A stretch of 64,000 nt of DNA from Xylanibacillus composti (GTDB taxonomy: Bacteria > Bacillota > Bacilli > Paenibacillales > K13). Shown here piece by piece: positions 27,798 to 37,554 of this stretch (position 1 is its first letter; every line of letters begins with the position of its first letter). The stretch spans positions 124,001 to 188,000 of the forward strand of contig NZ_BOVK01000006.1 in assembly GCF_018403685.1 (NCBI RefSeq). Direction: 5' to 3'. A program made the position numbers and the translations under genes. Below the pieces are notes generated by a model, which was not told the DNA's origin, searched no databases, and saw only the letters and a program-made list of their open reading frames with translations.

Positions 27798-28058
27798 ATG
27801 AATATCAAATTAATCAATATCGGCTTTGGCAATATCGTTTCGGCCAATCGAATCATTTCCATCGTCAGTCCAGAATCCGCCCCGATTAAACGGATCATTC
27901 AAGAGGCGCGAGACCGCCATATGCTGATCGACGCTACATACGGCCGCCGAACGCGCGCTGTTATCATTACGGACAGCGATCATGTGATTTTATCTGCTGT
28001 GCAGCCGGAAACGGTGGCGCACCGTTTGTCCAACAAGGAAGACGATCACGACGAATAA
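27798..28058 (+). CDS. remA: extracellular matrix regulator RemA (DUF370)
   Basis: An 86-residue DNA-binding regulator that in B. subtilis activates biofilm matrix and osmoprotection operons. Nearly the whole sequence matches the family: [53 protein letters not shown]. The ATG at 27798 follows GGGGGAAATGAG; an in-frame ATG six codons earlier would absorb that site. It lies 17 bases after yicC and 14 before gmk. Confidence 0.96.
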   Translation: MNIKLINIGFGNIVSANRIISIVSPESAPIKRIIQEARDRHMLIDATYGRRTRAVIITDSDHVILSAVQPETVAHRLSNKEDDHDE

Positions 28059-28072
28059 TGAGGGAGTTGCGG

Positions 28073-28684
28073 ATGGAAAAGGGATTGTTGATTGTTTTGT
28101 CCGGTCCTTCAGGAGTCGGCAAAGGGACGGTCTGTTCCGCGCTGCGGAAGAGGGCGACAGATTTGACTTACTCCATCTCCGTTACAACACGCAAGCCGCG
28201 TGAGGGAGAAGTGGAGGGCGTCAATTATTTTTTTCGCAGCCGGGAGCAGTTTGAAGAGATGATTCGCAAGGGAGAACTGCTGGAATATGCTGAATACGTA
28301 GGCAATTATTACGGCACTCCGGCGAACTTTGTGCAGCAGTCGCTCGAAGCGGGCAAGGACGTGCTTTTGGAAATCGAGGTGCAAGGAGCGCTGAAGGTGA
28401 AGGAGAGGTTCCCGGATGGCATCTTTGTATTTCTGACGCCGCCGTCCATTTCCGAGCTGCGCAACCGCATTGTCGGAAGAGGGACAGAATCCAAGGACAC
28501 GATTGATAAGCGGATGGACACAGCGGTTGAAGAGCTGTCCTTAATCAAGCATTATGACTATGCGGTTGAGAATGATCAGATTGATGCCGCTTGCGAACGC
28601 ATATTGTCCATTATCGTGGCCGAGCATTGCCGCAAGGAACGAGTACTTCCGTATTTGACCAAATGGATAGAAGAGGTGAGATAA
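28073..28684 (+). CDS. gmk: guanylate kinase
   Basis: Phosphorylates GMP to GDP. The P-loop GPSGVGKGT spans residues 11-19; [19 protein letters not shown] is the GMP-binding block. Length 203 is normal. The ATG at 28073 has GAGGGAG upstream; the ATG at 28058 overlaps the remA stop and would place the site inside the gene. It is followed directly by rpoZ, the common gmk-rpoZ pair. Confidence 0.97.
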   Translation: MEKGLLIVLSGPSGVGKGTVCSALRKRATDLTYSISVTTRKPREGEVEGVNYFFRSREQFEEMIRKGELLEYAEYVGNYYGTPANFVQQSLEAGKDVLLEIEVQGALKVKERFPDGIFVFLTPPSISELRNRIVGRGTESKDTIDKRMDTAVEELSLIKHYDYAVENDQIDAACERILSIIVAEHCRKERVLPYLTKWIEEVR

Positions 28685-28900
28685 ATGTTGTATCCGTCTA
28701 TTGACGAAATGCTGGAGAAGGTAGACAGCAAGTATTCCCTGGTCGTAGCGGCTGCGAAGCGCGCCAGAAAGCTTCGCGACGGCGCCAGAAGCGAGCTGGG
28801 ACGACCGCATTCGAACAAATATGTAGGCATTGCGCTGGAAGAAATTTATCACGATATTGTGAAGTTTGAGAACAAGGCAAACAAATCGAAAGAAGCCTAA
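28685..28900 (+). CDS. rpoZ: RNA polymerase omega subunit
   Basis: A 71-residue subunit that assists beta-prime folding and polymerase assembly. MLYPSIDEMLEKVDSKYSLVVAAAKRARKL is the conserved omega core. The start codon follows the gmk stop immediately. A terminator follows, closing the yicC-rpoZ unit. Confidence 0.96.
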   Translation: MLYPSIDEMLEKVDSKYSLVVAAAKRARKLRDGARSELGRPHSNKYVGIALEEIYHDIVKFENKANKSKEA

Positions 28901-28932
28901 ACCGATTCCTGGCTTGAAGGCTGAAGAATGAT

Positions 28933-28962
28933 CAACAACCCGCAGCGGTTGTTGTTTTTTTC
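28933..28962 (+). terminator. Rho-independent terminator after rpoZ
   Basis: CAACAACC pairs with GGTTGTTG around a five- to six-base loop, followed by seven T. Confidence 0.9.
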
Positions 28963-29036
28963 TAAGCAGGCATGCAACAAGAAATTGAGGGGTGTTCGGC
29001 AACGGGCCATGCAGCGGATGGAAACGGGGGATGAAG

Positions 29037-30305
29037 ATGCTGACAGGGAAAACAATCGTTCTGGGTGTTGCGGGAGGAATTGCTTGCTATAAAGCGTTGA
29101 CGCTGGCAAGCAGACTGACCCAGGCAGGAGCCAAGGTGCGTGTGATGATGACGAATGGGGCAGCACAGTTTGTGACGCCACTCAGCTTTCAGACGATCAC
29201 ACGCCATCCGGTAGCAACTGACACGTTCGATGAGAAGGATCCGGCTGTCGTGCAGCATATCGATTTGGCGGACAGCGCAGATTTAATCGTCATCGCGCCG
29301 GCCACGGCGAATATATTGGCGAAGCTTGCCCACGGGTTGGCGGACGAGATCGTCAGCACAACCTTGTTGGCGGCAACCTGCCCGGTGATGGTCGCTCCTG
29401 CCATGAATGTACACATGTATACCCATCCGGCTGTACAGCAAAACATGAACACGCTTATGCGCAGAGGCGTACTGTTCATTGAGCCTGGCACCGGAGCGCT
29501 GGCTTGCGGCTATACGGGCAAAGGGCGAATGGCGGAGCCTGAGCAAATCGTTGAGCGGATCGCGGAACATTTTGCGCAAGTGGATGCCCATGCGAATGAT
29601 CTCCATAAACCGCTGGCCGGCAAGCGGATATTGGTGACTGGCGGGGGAACGCGCGAGCGGATCGATCCGGTTCGCTATCTGGGCAACGATTCGTCCGGCA
29701 AGATGGGAGCAGCTATAGCGGCAGCAGCACAAGAGCTTGGAGCGCAGAAGGTCACCTTTATCGCGGCAAATGCGACGGCTGCAACACCGCCCGGAGTGGA
29801 ACGGATTGAGGTCGAATCAGCAGAACAGATGCTGGAAGCCGTGATGGGCCGGCTGTCTGCCAACGACATGGTCGTCAAGGCTGCAGCGGTAGCCGATTAT
29901 CGGCCGAAGCATGTTTTTTCGCGCAAGATCAAAAAACAGGAAGATTCTCTCATGCTGGAATTGGAACGAACGCCTGACATTTTGCACACAATCGGTCATA
30001 GCGGCTACAGCGGATTTGTCATAGGTTTCGCCGCAGAGACGGGAGAAGCCGCCGAATATGCGATGGACAAGCTGCGGCGCAAAAACTGTGACCTGATCGC
30101 CGCGAACAACGTGCTGTTGGAAGGCGCTGGCTTCGGCACGGATACCAATGTGCTCGAAATTTATGGCCCGGAAGGGCTTGTCGCCGCACTTCCGGCGATG
30201 AGCAAGCAGGAAGCGGCCAAGCGGCTGCTGACCTTGGCGGCTGAACGAATGGCGGCTCACGCGGCAAATCAGTCAACCGCTGCGGCAGAGGTGCAGGACG
30301 AATGA
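29037..30305 (+). CDS. coaBC: bifunctional phosphopantothenoylcysteine decarboxylase / phosphopantothenate-cysteine ligase
   Basis: Two consecutive steps of coenzyme A synthesis in 422 residues. The CoaC half has GVAGGIACYKA, APATANILAKLAHGLADE, APAMNVHMYTHP and the Cys of GALACGYTGKGRM; the CoaB half begins near residue 188 with KRILVTGGGTRERIDPVRYLGN and includes KAAAVADYRP. The ATG at 29037 was chosen because GGGGG sits six bases upstream; the ATG at 29031 abuts that site. The gene ends with an ATGA overlap into priA. Confidence 0.96.
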   Translation: MLTGKTIVLGVAGGIACYKALTLASRLTQAGAKVRVMMTNGAAQFVTPLSFQTITRHPVATDTFDEKDPAVVQHIDLADSADLIVIAPATANILAKLAHGLADEIVSTTLLAATCPVMVAPAMNVHMYTHPAVQQNMNTLMRRGVLFIEPGTGALACGYTGKGRMAEPEQIVERIAEHFAQVDAHANDLHKPLAGKRILVTGGGTRERIDPVRYLGNDSSGKMGAAIAAAAQELGAQKVTFIAANATAATPPGVERIEVESAEQMLEAVMGRLSANDMVVKAAAVADYRPKHVFSRKIKKQEDSLMLELERTPDILHTIGHSGYSGFVIGFAAETGEAAEYAMDKLRRKNCDLIAANNVLLEGAGFGTDTNVLEIYGPEGLVAALPAMSKQEAAKRLLTLAAERMAAHAANQSTAAAEVQDE

Positions 30306-32830
30306 TTGCAAACGTGATCGTGGATGTGCCGGCCAAGCAGACGGATCGGCCGTTCGATTACCGCATTCCTCCGCTCCTGGCAGATTGGGTCGAAGTGGGA
30401 AGCCGGGTGGCGGTCCCATTCGGCAACCGCCTGCTGCAGGGATTCGTTGTTGGAATGGCCGACGTGAGTGAGATGAATCCGGCCAAGCTGAAAGAGATTG
30501 GCTCGGTACTGGACCCCGCTCCCCCGCTTACAAGCGAGTTGGTGAAGCTAGGCATATGGATGGGACGGGAGTATGTGTGTCCGTCCTTGCTTGCTTTGCA
30601 GTCTATGCTCCCGGGGGCATTGAAGGCGAAGTACAAGCGTTTGGCAGTGCTGCCGGATGAATTAGACGAGGATGCCAGGGGGCGCATGCAGCAGGAGGAT
30701 TCAGGCCTGTATGCATGCATTGCCCGAAAAGGCTACTATGATCTGCTTAGCCTGATCGAGCAATTCCCCGCGTCTTCCGCTGTATTGAAACGCTGGATGA
30801 AGCTCGGCTGGTTGGAAGAGCAGCAGACTGTGTCCGATCGGCTTCGGAAGAAGAAGCAGCTCGCCGTTTATCCGACCGATGTGCCCCTGTCTCCGGAGGC
30901 GCTCGCGCAATTGGCAAGACGTGCCCCTCGTCAGCTCGAGGTGCTTGACTACTTGCGTGACAGCAGCGGTCCGGTCCTGCTTAGCGAGCTAATCGCAGCA
31001 CTTGGCATTTCTGCTGGTACCGTGAAAGGGCTGGCCGATAAGGGGATGCTAGTCATCAAGCAAGCCGAGATCTGGCGGGATCCCTATGCCGGGCGGCAAT
31101 TTAAGGCAAGCCACCGGCTGCAGCTGACATCGGAGCAGCAGGCTGCTTACGATACTATTAAGCATGCAGTGCAATCGGGCGATGCCCATCGGTTTTTGCT
31201 GCATGGCGTAACGGGAAGCGGCAAGACAGAGATCTATCTGCAAACGATAGAGGATTGCCTGTCTATGGGCAAGGAGGCAATTGTGCTTGTCCCCGAGATT
31301 TCTCTAACGCCCCAAATGGTAGAACGCTTCAAAAGCCGCTTCGGCGACCTGGTTGCGGTCCTGCACAGCCGCTTGTCGCAAGGAGAACGATATGATGAGT
31401 GGCGGAAAATTCGTTACGGTACGGCACAAGTCGCTGTGGGCGCAAGGTCCGCAGTATTCGCGCCGTTCACCAGACTAGGTCTGATTATTATTGACGAGGA
31501 GCATGAATCGTCTTACAAGCAGGAAGAAAGCCCCAAATACCATGCTCGCGAAGTGGCAGTGCAACGTGCGCTGCATCATGGGGCAGTCGTTGTGCTTGGT
31601 TCGGCAACCCCTTCCATCGAGACGTATGCAGCCGCGCTGCAGCATGAGCAGAGAGAAGCCGCAGCATCTGCCGCCGGCGAGCGGTCTGAACGCACCCTTC
31701 CTTCTGGAAGCACGCCGCCTCTGCGCCTGTTGACATTGAAGCGCAGAGTGATGGACAGGCCGTTGCCGCAAATCCATGTTGTTGACATGCGAGAGGAATT
31801 GAGAGAAGGCAATCGCATGATGTTCAGCCGCCGGCTGTACGAGGGGATCGCCAAACGCCTGGAGCGCAGGGAACAGATGGTGCTGCTGTTGAACAGGCGC
31901 GGCTACTCCACATTCGTCATGTGCCGTTCATGCGGGTATGTCGTGCAATGCCCGCACTGCGATATCTCGCTGACGTACCACCGCAGGGCTGGGCAAATTC
32001 GCTGCCATTATTGCGGGTATACGGAGAAGGAGCCGGGAGAATGCCCAGGCTGTCAAAGCCGCCACATTCGCTTTTTCGGCACTGGCACCCAGAAGGTAGA
32101 AGAAGAACTGTATAAGCATTTTCCCGACATTCGAGTCATACGTATGGATGTGGACACGACTGGCGAAAAGGGCAGCCACGAGAAATGGCTGAATCTGTTC
32201 CGGGAGAAGGAGGCAGACGTCCTGCTTGGCACCCAGATGGTGGCGAAGGGGCTCGACTTTCCCGATGTGACGCTGGTAGGCGTTATTGCTGCGGATACGG
32301 TTCTCAATTTGCCGGATTTCCGATCAGCCGAAAAAACCTTTCAACTGCTGACACAGGTTGCGGGCAGGGCCGGCAGACACGAGCTTCCCGGCGAAGTTGT
32401 CATTCAAACCTACCATCCTGACCATTACAGCGTGGAAATGGCAGCCAAGCACGACTACAGCGCTTTTTTCGCCAGGGAAATGAGACACAGGCAGAGCGGC
32501 CTTTATCCGCCATATTCTCGCCTTGCGCTGATTACGTTCTCCCACCCGGACATTCCCGTCCTTCTTCAGACAGGCGAACGGCTCATTCATGCCTTGGCCG
32601 AGCAAGGTGTCAGCGAGGTTCGCACCTCAGGGAGAGTGGAAGTGCTGGGGCCTGTTGCCTCGTCCATTCCGCGCATCAAAGATAGATATCGATTTCAATG
32701 CATGTTAAAATATCGGCATGAACCAAGGATTCCCGAGAAAATAAGAGCAGCGACAGACAGCCTGGACGAATGGCTGAAGAAGCATCAGGTACAGCTCTCG
32801 ACGGACATGAACCCGCAGGTCATGCTATGA
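30302..32830 (+). CDS. priA: primosomal helicase PriA
   Basis: Restarts stalled replication forks. The 842 residues comprise an N-terminal 3'-DNA-binding domain (VIVDVPAKQTDRPFDYRIP), a winged helix, and a superfamily 2 helicase with Walker A GVTGSGKT (302-309) and DEEH. An eight-cysteine zinc-binding insert runs from MCRSCGYVVQCPHC to GECPGCQSRH. GRAGRHELPGEVVIQT is helicase motif VI. A low-complexity insert (REAAASAAGERSERT) occurs after the Walker B region. The start overlaps coaBC by four bases. Confidence 0.97.
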   Translation: MIANVIVDVPAKQTDRPFDYRIPPLLADWVEVGSRVAVPFGNRLLQGFVVGMADVSEMNPAKLKEIGSVLDPAPPLTSELVKLGIWMGREYVCPSLLALQSMLPGALKAKYKRLAVLPDELDEDARGRMQQEDSGLYACIARKGYYDLLSLIEQFPASSAVLKRWMKLGWLEEQQTVSDRLRKKKQLAVYPTDVPLSPEALAQLARRAPRQLEVLDYLRDSSGPVLLSELIAALGISAGTVKGLADKGMLVIKQAEIWRDPYAGRQFKASHRLQLTSEQQAAYDTIKHAVQSGDAHRFLLHGVTGSGKTEIYLQTIEDCLSMGKEAIVLVPEISLTPQMVERFKSRFGDLVAVLHSRLSQGERYDEWRKIRYGTAQVAVGARSAVFAPFTRLGLIIIDEEHESSYKQEESPKYHAREVAVQRALHHGAVVVLGSATPSIETYAAALQHEQREAAASAAGERSERTLPSGSTPPLRLLTLKRRVMDRPLPQIHVVDMREELREGNRMMFSRRLYEGIAKRLERREQMVLLLNRRGYSTFVMCRSCGYVVQCPHCDISLTYHRRAGQIRCHYCGYTEKEPGECPGCQSRHIRFFGTGTQKVEEELYKHFPDIRVIRMDVDTTGEKGSHEKWLNLFREKEADVLLGTQMVAKGLDFPDVTLVGVIAADTVLNLPDFRSAEKTFQLLTQVAGRAGRHELPGEVVIQTYHPDHYSVEMAAKHDYSAFFAREMRHRQSGLYPPYSRLALITFSHPDIPVLLQTGERLIHALAEQGVSEVRTSGRVEVLGPVASSIPRIKDRYRFQCMLKYRHEPRIPEKIRAATDSLDEWLKKHQVQLSTDMNPQVML

Positions 32831-32882
32831 GCGAAAATGTGAAGTGGCAGTTTGATATTTTCAAATAAGGAAGGTGGCACCT

Positions 32883-33368
32883 TTGGCTATCAGAGTCATT
32901 GTGAAAGAACCGGACCCGATCTTGCGTGAAACGAGCAGACCGGTTCCCAAAATAACGCCCAACATCCACAAATTGTTGGACGACATGGCGGAAACGATGT
33001 ACGAGGCTTCGGGCGTAGGCTTGGCCGCACCGCAGATTGGCATCTTGAAAAGGGTGATTGTCATTGATACAGCCGAGGAGGACAGCGAGCTGATTGAGAT
33101 GATTAATCCGGAGATCCTGGCGTACTCCGGGGAGCAGGTCGGACCCGAAGGTTGTCTAAGCATCCCTGGGGTGAACGGCGATGTCAAGCGTTATGACAAA
33201 ATCAAGGTCAAAGGCTTGAACCGCCATGGCGAAGAACTGGTCATCGACGCAGAGGGCTTTCTCGCCCGCGTGTTTCAGCATGAAATAGATCACTTGAACG
33301 GCGTACTGTTCACCGATATCGCCGAACGCATTTACGAAAGGGAAGAACCGAGACATGTCGGGGAATAA
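32883..33368 (+). CDS. def: peptide deformylase
   Basis: Removes the formyl group from nascent N-terminal methionine using a metal. All three motifs are present: [15 protein letters not shown] with metal ligand C91, and HEIDHLNG with H133, E134, H137. Length 161. A TTG start at 32883 is preferred, since it aligns with Bacillus Def and has GGAAGGTGG upstream; a GTG at 32874 is in frame. Its end overlaps the fmt start by 14 bases, coupling the deformylase with the formyltransferase. Confidence 0.96.
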   Translation: MAIRVIVKEPDPILRETSRPVPKITPNIHKLLDDMAETMYEASGVGLAAPQIGILKRVIVIDTAEEDSELIEMINPEILAYSGEQVGPEGCLSIPGVNGDVKRYDKIKVKGLNRHGEELVIDAEGFLARVFQHEIDHLNGVLFTDIAERIYEREEPRHVGE

Positions 33369-34323
33369 ATGTCGTATTGTTTTTATGGGAACGCCCGATT
33401 TTGCCGTAACCGCCCTGGAGGCGCTGCTTGATGCAGGCTATGAGGTTGCGGCAGTCGTCAGCCAGCCAGACCGGCCAAAGGGGCGCAAGCGCATGCTGAC
33501 GCCTCCGCCGGTGAAGGCAGCAGCGGAGAAGCATGGCATCCCCGTTCTGCAGCCGGAGAAGCTGCGGGCACCCGAATCCGTAGAGGACATCCGAAGACTT
33601 CGGCCGGACTTGATTGTGACAGCCGCATACGGGCAAATTTTGCCCAAATCCGTATTGGAGCTGCCGCAGTTCGGCTGTATTAATGTACACGCCTCTCTGC
33701 TCCCCAAGTATAGAGGAGGAGCGCCCATTCATTATGCGGTTATAAACGGCGAGTCGAAGACAGGCGTTACCATTATGTATATGGCCGAAGGCTTGGATAC
33801 TGGCGATATGATCAGCAAGATAGAGGTGCCGATCACCTCGGAGGACACTACCGGTACCTTGCATGACAAGCTGAGTGCTGCAGGAGCGGAGCTGCTGATA
33901 GAGACAGTGCCGAAGCTGCTTGCCGGCACAGCGTCTAGAGAGCCTCAGGACGATGCGCTTGCCTCCTACGCGCCGAACATCACGCGCGAGGATGAGCGGA
34001 TCGACTGGTCGAAGTCGGCTGCAGCGATCCACAATCAGGTTCGCGGCCTGAATCCGTGGCCGGTGGCGTTCACCACCTTGGACGGGCAGGTATGGAAAAT
34101 ATGGCGAACGGAAGTAGTTCGAACGGATGCCGCTCCAGATGTACATAGACCCGCAGGCGCTGTCGTATCAGCGGAAGACGGGCGCATTGTCGTTCAGACC
34201 GGAACGGGGCACCTGGCCTTGCTTGACATCCAACCCCAAGGCAAACGTCCGATGCCGACCAGCGAGTGGTTAAAGGGCGGAAAGCTGGCTGCCGGCACTG
34301 TATTGGGAGGCAGCGCCTCATGA
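33355..34323 (+). CDS. fmt: methionyl-tRNA formyltransferase
   Basis: Formylates initiator Met-tRNA with 10-formyl-THF. Length 322. N-terminal Rossmann block [18 protein letters not shown], the active-site region [22 protein letters not shown] (catalytic Asn and His), then the [17 protein letters not shown] block, and a C-terminal OB-fold. It starts inside the end of def and ends with ATGA into rsmB. Confidence 0.97.
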   Translation: MSGNKCRIVFMGTPDFAVTALEALLDAGYEVAAVVSQPDRPKGRKRMLTPPPVKAAAEKHGIPVLQPEKLRAPESVEDIRRLRPDLIVTAAYGQILPKSVLELPQFGCINVHASLLPKYRGGAPIHYAVINGESKTGVTIMYMAEGLDTGDMISKIEVPITSEDTTGTLHDKLSAAGAELLIETVPKLLAGTASREPQDDALASYAPNITREDERIDWSKSAAAIHNQVRGLNPWPVAFTTLDGQVWKIWRTEVVRTDAAPDVHRPAGAVVSAEDGRIVVQTGTGHLALLDIQPQGKRPMPTSEWLKGGKLAAGTVLGGSAS

Positions 34324-35696
34324 ATAAGAAATCGGCCGCTGCCCGCAATACGACAGCCAGAGCGCTGGCGCTGGATGTGCTGACTGAGGTTGAAGTGGAA
34401 CTGGCTTACAGCAATCTGCTGCTTAACCAGCGGCTGTCGAACAGCCGGTTGTCCCCAGCCGATAAAGGCTTGGCGACTGAGCTGGTCTATGGGACCATCC
34501 AGCGCCTGAATACGCTGGATTACATGCTGAATCGCTTTGTCAAGAAAGGAGTCGACAGCTTGCAGCCATGGGTGCGCAATTTGCTTCGGCTCAGCTTTTA
34601 TCAGCTTGCGTATCTGGACCGAATCCCCGTACACGCGGTCGTTCATGAGGCTGTCAATTTGGCCAAGCGGCGGGGACATGCCGGCATCTCCGGCATGGTC
34701 AACGGCGTGTTGCGCAACGCGCTTCGTTCACAAGATGGTCTGCTGCAGGCAGCGAGCGATGCACCGCCTGCAAGGCGGATCGCGATCAGGCACTCGCATC
34801 CGGAATGGCTGGTGGAGCGCTGGCTGCGGCAATTCGGCGAAGAGGAGACAGAAGCGATTTGCGAAGCGAACAATCGGCCTCCGAAGGTAAGCATACGGGT
34901 TAACAGGCTGCGCCGCACTCGCGAGGAACTGCTGGAGATGCTGCGCGAGGCTAAGGTGGATTGCGAGCCCTCCGCCTTGTCACCCGACGGCATCGTCGTG
35001 AAGGGTGCAGGCAACATGGCGCATACCTCTTGGTATGAGGGAGGGGAATGCTCCATCCAGGACGAGAGCTCGATGCTGGTCGCCCGGGCTGTGTGTCCGG
35101 AACCGGGGATGAAAGTGTTGGACGCCTGCGCGGCTCCCGGCGGGAAAACAACGCATCTTGCAGAGCTTATGGAAGATAAGGGCGAGCTGTGGGCGAACGA
35201 TATTCACGCCCACAAGGAGCAGCTTGTACGCAGTCAGGCAGAACGACTCAGTCTTCAATGTGTCAAGCCGATGGTGGAAGACGCCTTGAAGCTGCCCGAG
35301 CATTTCGCGGCCGAAACCTTCGACCGGATTTTGCTGGACGCCCCGTGCTCGGGGCTGGGCGTCATTCGCCGCAAGCCGGATCTGAAATGGCGAAAGGACG
35401 CGCGCGAGATTGAGTCGCTGGCCTCCTTGCAGCTGGAGCTGCTGCAGGCGCTCGCACCGCTCGTCAAGCCCGGGGGGCGGCTCGTCTACAGCACATGCAC
35501 AATCGAGCGCAGCGAGAACGAGCAGGTATGTGAGGCGTTCCTGAACGGGAACGCTTCCTTCGAACCGGATCACAGCTTGGGCTCCCGATTAGGCCCCGCT
35601 TTAGCGAACGATTCATCGTCAGCGGCTGTTCAGATCTTGCCGCATCACTTCGGCAGCGACGGCTTTTATATAGCCAGCTTTACCCGGAAGTGTTAA
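34320..35696 (+). CDS. rsmB: 16S rRNA (cytosine-967-C5)-methyltransferase RsmB
   Basis: Makes m5C967 in 16S rRNA. The N-terminal NusB-like RNA-binding domain ([24 protein letters not shown]...) is followed by the methyltransferase: [17 protein letters not shown] (SAM motif), the DAPCSGLG motif and the [12 protein letters not shown] motif carrying the catalytic cysteines. Length 458. The ATG at 34320 overlaps the fmt stop; the open frame extends upstream without a start that fits the family. Confidence 0.96.
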   Translation: MNKKSAAARNTTARALALDVLTEVEVELAYSNLLLNQRLSNSRLSPADKGLATELVYGTIQRLNTLDYMLNRFVKKGVDSLQPWVRNLLRLSFYQLAYLDRIPVHAVVHEAVNLAKRRGHAGISGMVNGVLRNALRSQDGLLQAASDAPPARRIAIRHSHPEWLVERWLRQFGEEETEAICEANNRPPKVSIRVNRLRRTREELLEMLREAKVDCEPSALSPDGIVVKGAGNMAHTSWYEGGECSIQDESSMLVARAVCPEPGMKVLDACAAPGGKTTHLAELMEDKGELWANDIHAHKEQLVRSQAERLSLQCVKPMVEDALKLPEHFAAETFDRILLDAPCSGLGVIRRKPDLKWRKDAREIESLASLQLELLQALAPLVKPGGRLVYSTCTIERSENEQVCEAFLNGNASFEPDHSLGSRLGPALANDSSSAAVQILPHHFGSDGFYIASFTRKC

Positions 35697-35745
35697 AATG
35701 GAACGGATAAGCTACACTAGTAGTAAAAAAATTGGATGTGAAACG

Positions 35746-36792
35746 ATGAAACCTTTCGTATATGATTTGACCTTGGACGGCTGGAAAAGCTGGGCGAAGG
35801 AGCAGGGCGAGCCCGCATTTCGCGCTGGCCAGATTTTCGATTGGCTGTATGTCAAGCGCGCTTCGAGCTTTGAAGAGATGTCCAATTTGCCCAAGCCTTT
35901 GCGTACAAAGCTGGAAGAGCACTTCGGATTTGTCACGCTGGATGAAATTACCCGCATGGCGTCCAAGGACGGTACGGTGAAATTTTTGTTCGGGCTGCAT
36001 GACGGTCACGCGATAGAAACCGTGCTGATGCGGCACGATTACGGCAACAGCGTATGCGTGACCACACAAGTCGGATGCCGAATCGGCTGTACGTTTTGCG
36101 CTTCCACGCTCGGCGGGCTCAAGCGGAACTTGGAGCCTGGCGAGATTGTGGCGCAGGTGCTGGAAGCCCAGCGTCTGTTGGACAGCACAGGAGAACGCGT
36201 CAGCAGCATTGTCGTGATGGGCTCCGGAGAGCCATTCGAGAATTACGAGGCCACGATGGATTTCTTCCGCATCATCAATGACGATCATGGCTTGAATATT
36301 GGCCAGCGTCACATTACGGTATCCACCAGCGGCATCGTTCCGAACATTTACCGGTTTGCCGATGAGATGACGCAAATCAATCTGGCGATTTCGATACACG
36401 CACCGAATGACAAGCTGCGCTCCAAGCTTATGCCGGTCAATAGGAGATTTCCATTCGAAGATGTCATGAAAGCGTGCAGGTATTACATCGAAAAGACAGG
36501 CAGGCGGATCACCTTTGAATATGCTCTGATTGGCGGCGTCAACGATCAGCCGGAGCATGCGGAAGAGCTGGCGGATGTGCTGCAGGGCATGCTGTGCCAC
36601 GTCAATCTGATTCCGGTCAATTACGTGCCGGAGCGTGACTATGTGCGCACACCGAGAGAGGACATTTTTGAATTCAAGCGAATATTGGACCGCAAGAAGA
36701 TCAATACGACCATTCGCCGGGAACAGGGACACGACATTGCAGCTGCCTGCGGACAGCTGCGGGCAAAGCATATGGAGTCGAGTAAGAGGTGA
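35746..36792 (+). CDS. rlmN: dual-specificity 23S rRNA A2503 / tRNA A37 C2-methyltransferase RlmN
   Basis: Radical SAM enzyme making m2A2503 in 23S rRNA. The cluster motif is C111-RIG-C115-TF-C118, and the methyl-carrying resolving Cys is C335 near the C-terminus (ACGQLR). [11 protein letters not shown] and [18 protein letters not shown] are typical. Length 348. The ATG at 35746 has GGATGTG upstream; an ATG at 35698 would add 16 atypical residues. It precedes prpC-prkC as in Bacillus. Confidence 0.97.
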   Translation: MKPFVYDLTLDGWKSWAKEQGEPAFRAGQIFDWLYVKRASSFEEMSNLPKPLRTKLEEHFGFVTLDEITRMASKDGTVKFLFGLHDGHAIETVLMRHDYGNSVCVTTQVGCRIGCTFCASTLGGLKRNLEPGEIVAQVLEAQRLLDSTGERVSSIVVMGSGEPFENYEATMDFFRIINDDHGLNIGQRHITVSTSGIVPNIYRFADEMTQINLAISIHAPNDKLRSKLMPVNRRFPFEDVMKACRYYIEKTGRRITFEYALIGGVNDQPEHAEELADVLQGMLCHVNLIPVNYVPERDYVRTPREDIFEFKRILDRKKINTTIRREQGHDIAAACGQLRAKHMESSKR

Positions 36793-36798
36793 GGTTCA

Positions 36799-37554
36799 TT
36801 GAAAGCAGTCAACAAGACGGACGTTGGAAAGGTCAGGCAGATCAACGAGGACAGCTCATGGGTGAATACGGACTGGAACGGCTTGACACTGGCGATCGTC
36901 GCAGACGGCATGGGGGGCCACAAGGCTGGCGACGTTGCCAGCCAAATGGCGATTTCCGTACTTCAGGAGCAGCTGCTGGAGATTTCCAGGGACACGTCGA
37001 CCGAACAATGCGAGGATTTCCTTCGGACTGCCATCCATGCCGCCAACCACAAGCTCTACGAACTGGCATCATCTAACCCGGCATACAGCGGAATGGGAAC
37101 GACCATTGCGGTCGTTCTTGCCAATTCAGAGTGGCTGCTCGCCGCACATATTGGCGACAGCCGGATATATCTGTGCACAGAGCAAGCGGTGCTTCAATTG
37201 ACGGAAGACCACTCCCTGGTCAACGAGCTGGTCAAGAGCGGCCAGATTACAGCAGAAGAAGCGGCTACACATCCGCGGCGCAACATCTTGACGAAAGCAA
37301 TGGGAACAGACCCGTTCGTCGATCCGGATGTCAGGCTTCATGATTGGAAAGCCGGCGACCTGCTTCTTATTTGCAGTGATGGCTTGACCAGCATGGTTGG
37401 GGAAGATCGGATTTCCGAATTCGTAAGAAATACCGATTCTCTCGAGCAGAAGGCGGATCGCTTGGTAGAAAGCGCACTGGAAGCTGGCGGCGATGACAAT
37501 GTGACGGTTGTGCTGCTGGCGAATGAAGCGATGGAAGGAGGGGCAAGTGCATGA
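36799..37554 (+). CDS. prpC: PP2C-type Ser/Thr phosphatase (PrpC/Stp1)
   Basis: Dephosphorylates targets of the partner kinase PrkC. Metal-binding motifs: VRQINEDSSWV (RxxNED), ADGMGGHKAGDVAS, IGDSRIYL, CSDGLTSM and GGDDNVTVV. Length 251. It starts with TTG at 36799 behind AGAGGTGAGG. The stop overlaps the kinase start (ATGA). Confidence 0.97.
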   Translation: MKAVNKTDVGKVRQINEDSSWVNTDWNGLTLAIVADGMGGHKAGDVASQMAISVLQEQLLEISRDTSTEQCEDFLRTAIHAANHKLYELASSNPAYSGMGTTIAVVLANSEWLLAAHIGDSRIYLCTEQAVLQLTEDHSLVNELVKSGQITAEEAATHPRRNILTKAMGTDPFVDPDVRLHDWKAGDLLLICSDGLTSMVGEDRISEFVRNTDSLEQKADRLVESALEAGGDDNVTVVLLANEAMEGGASA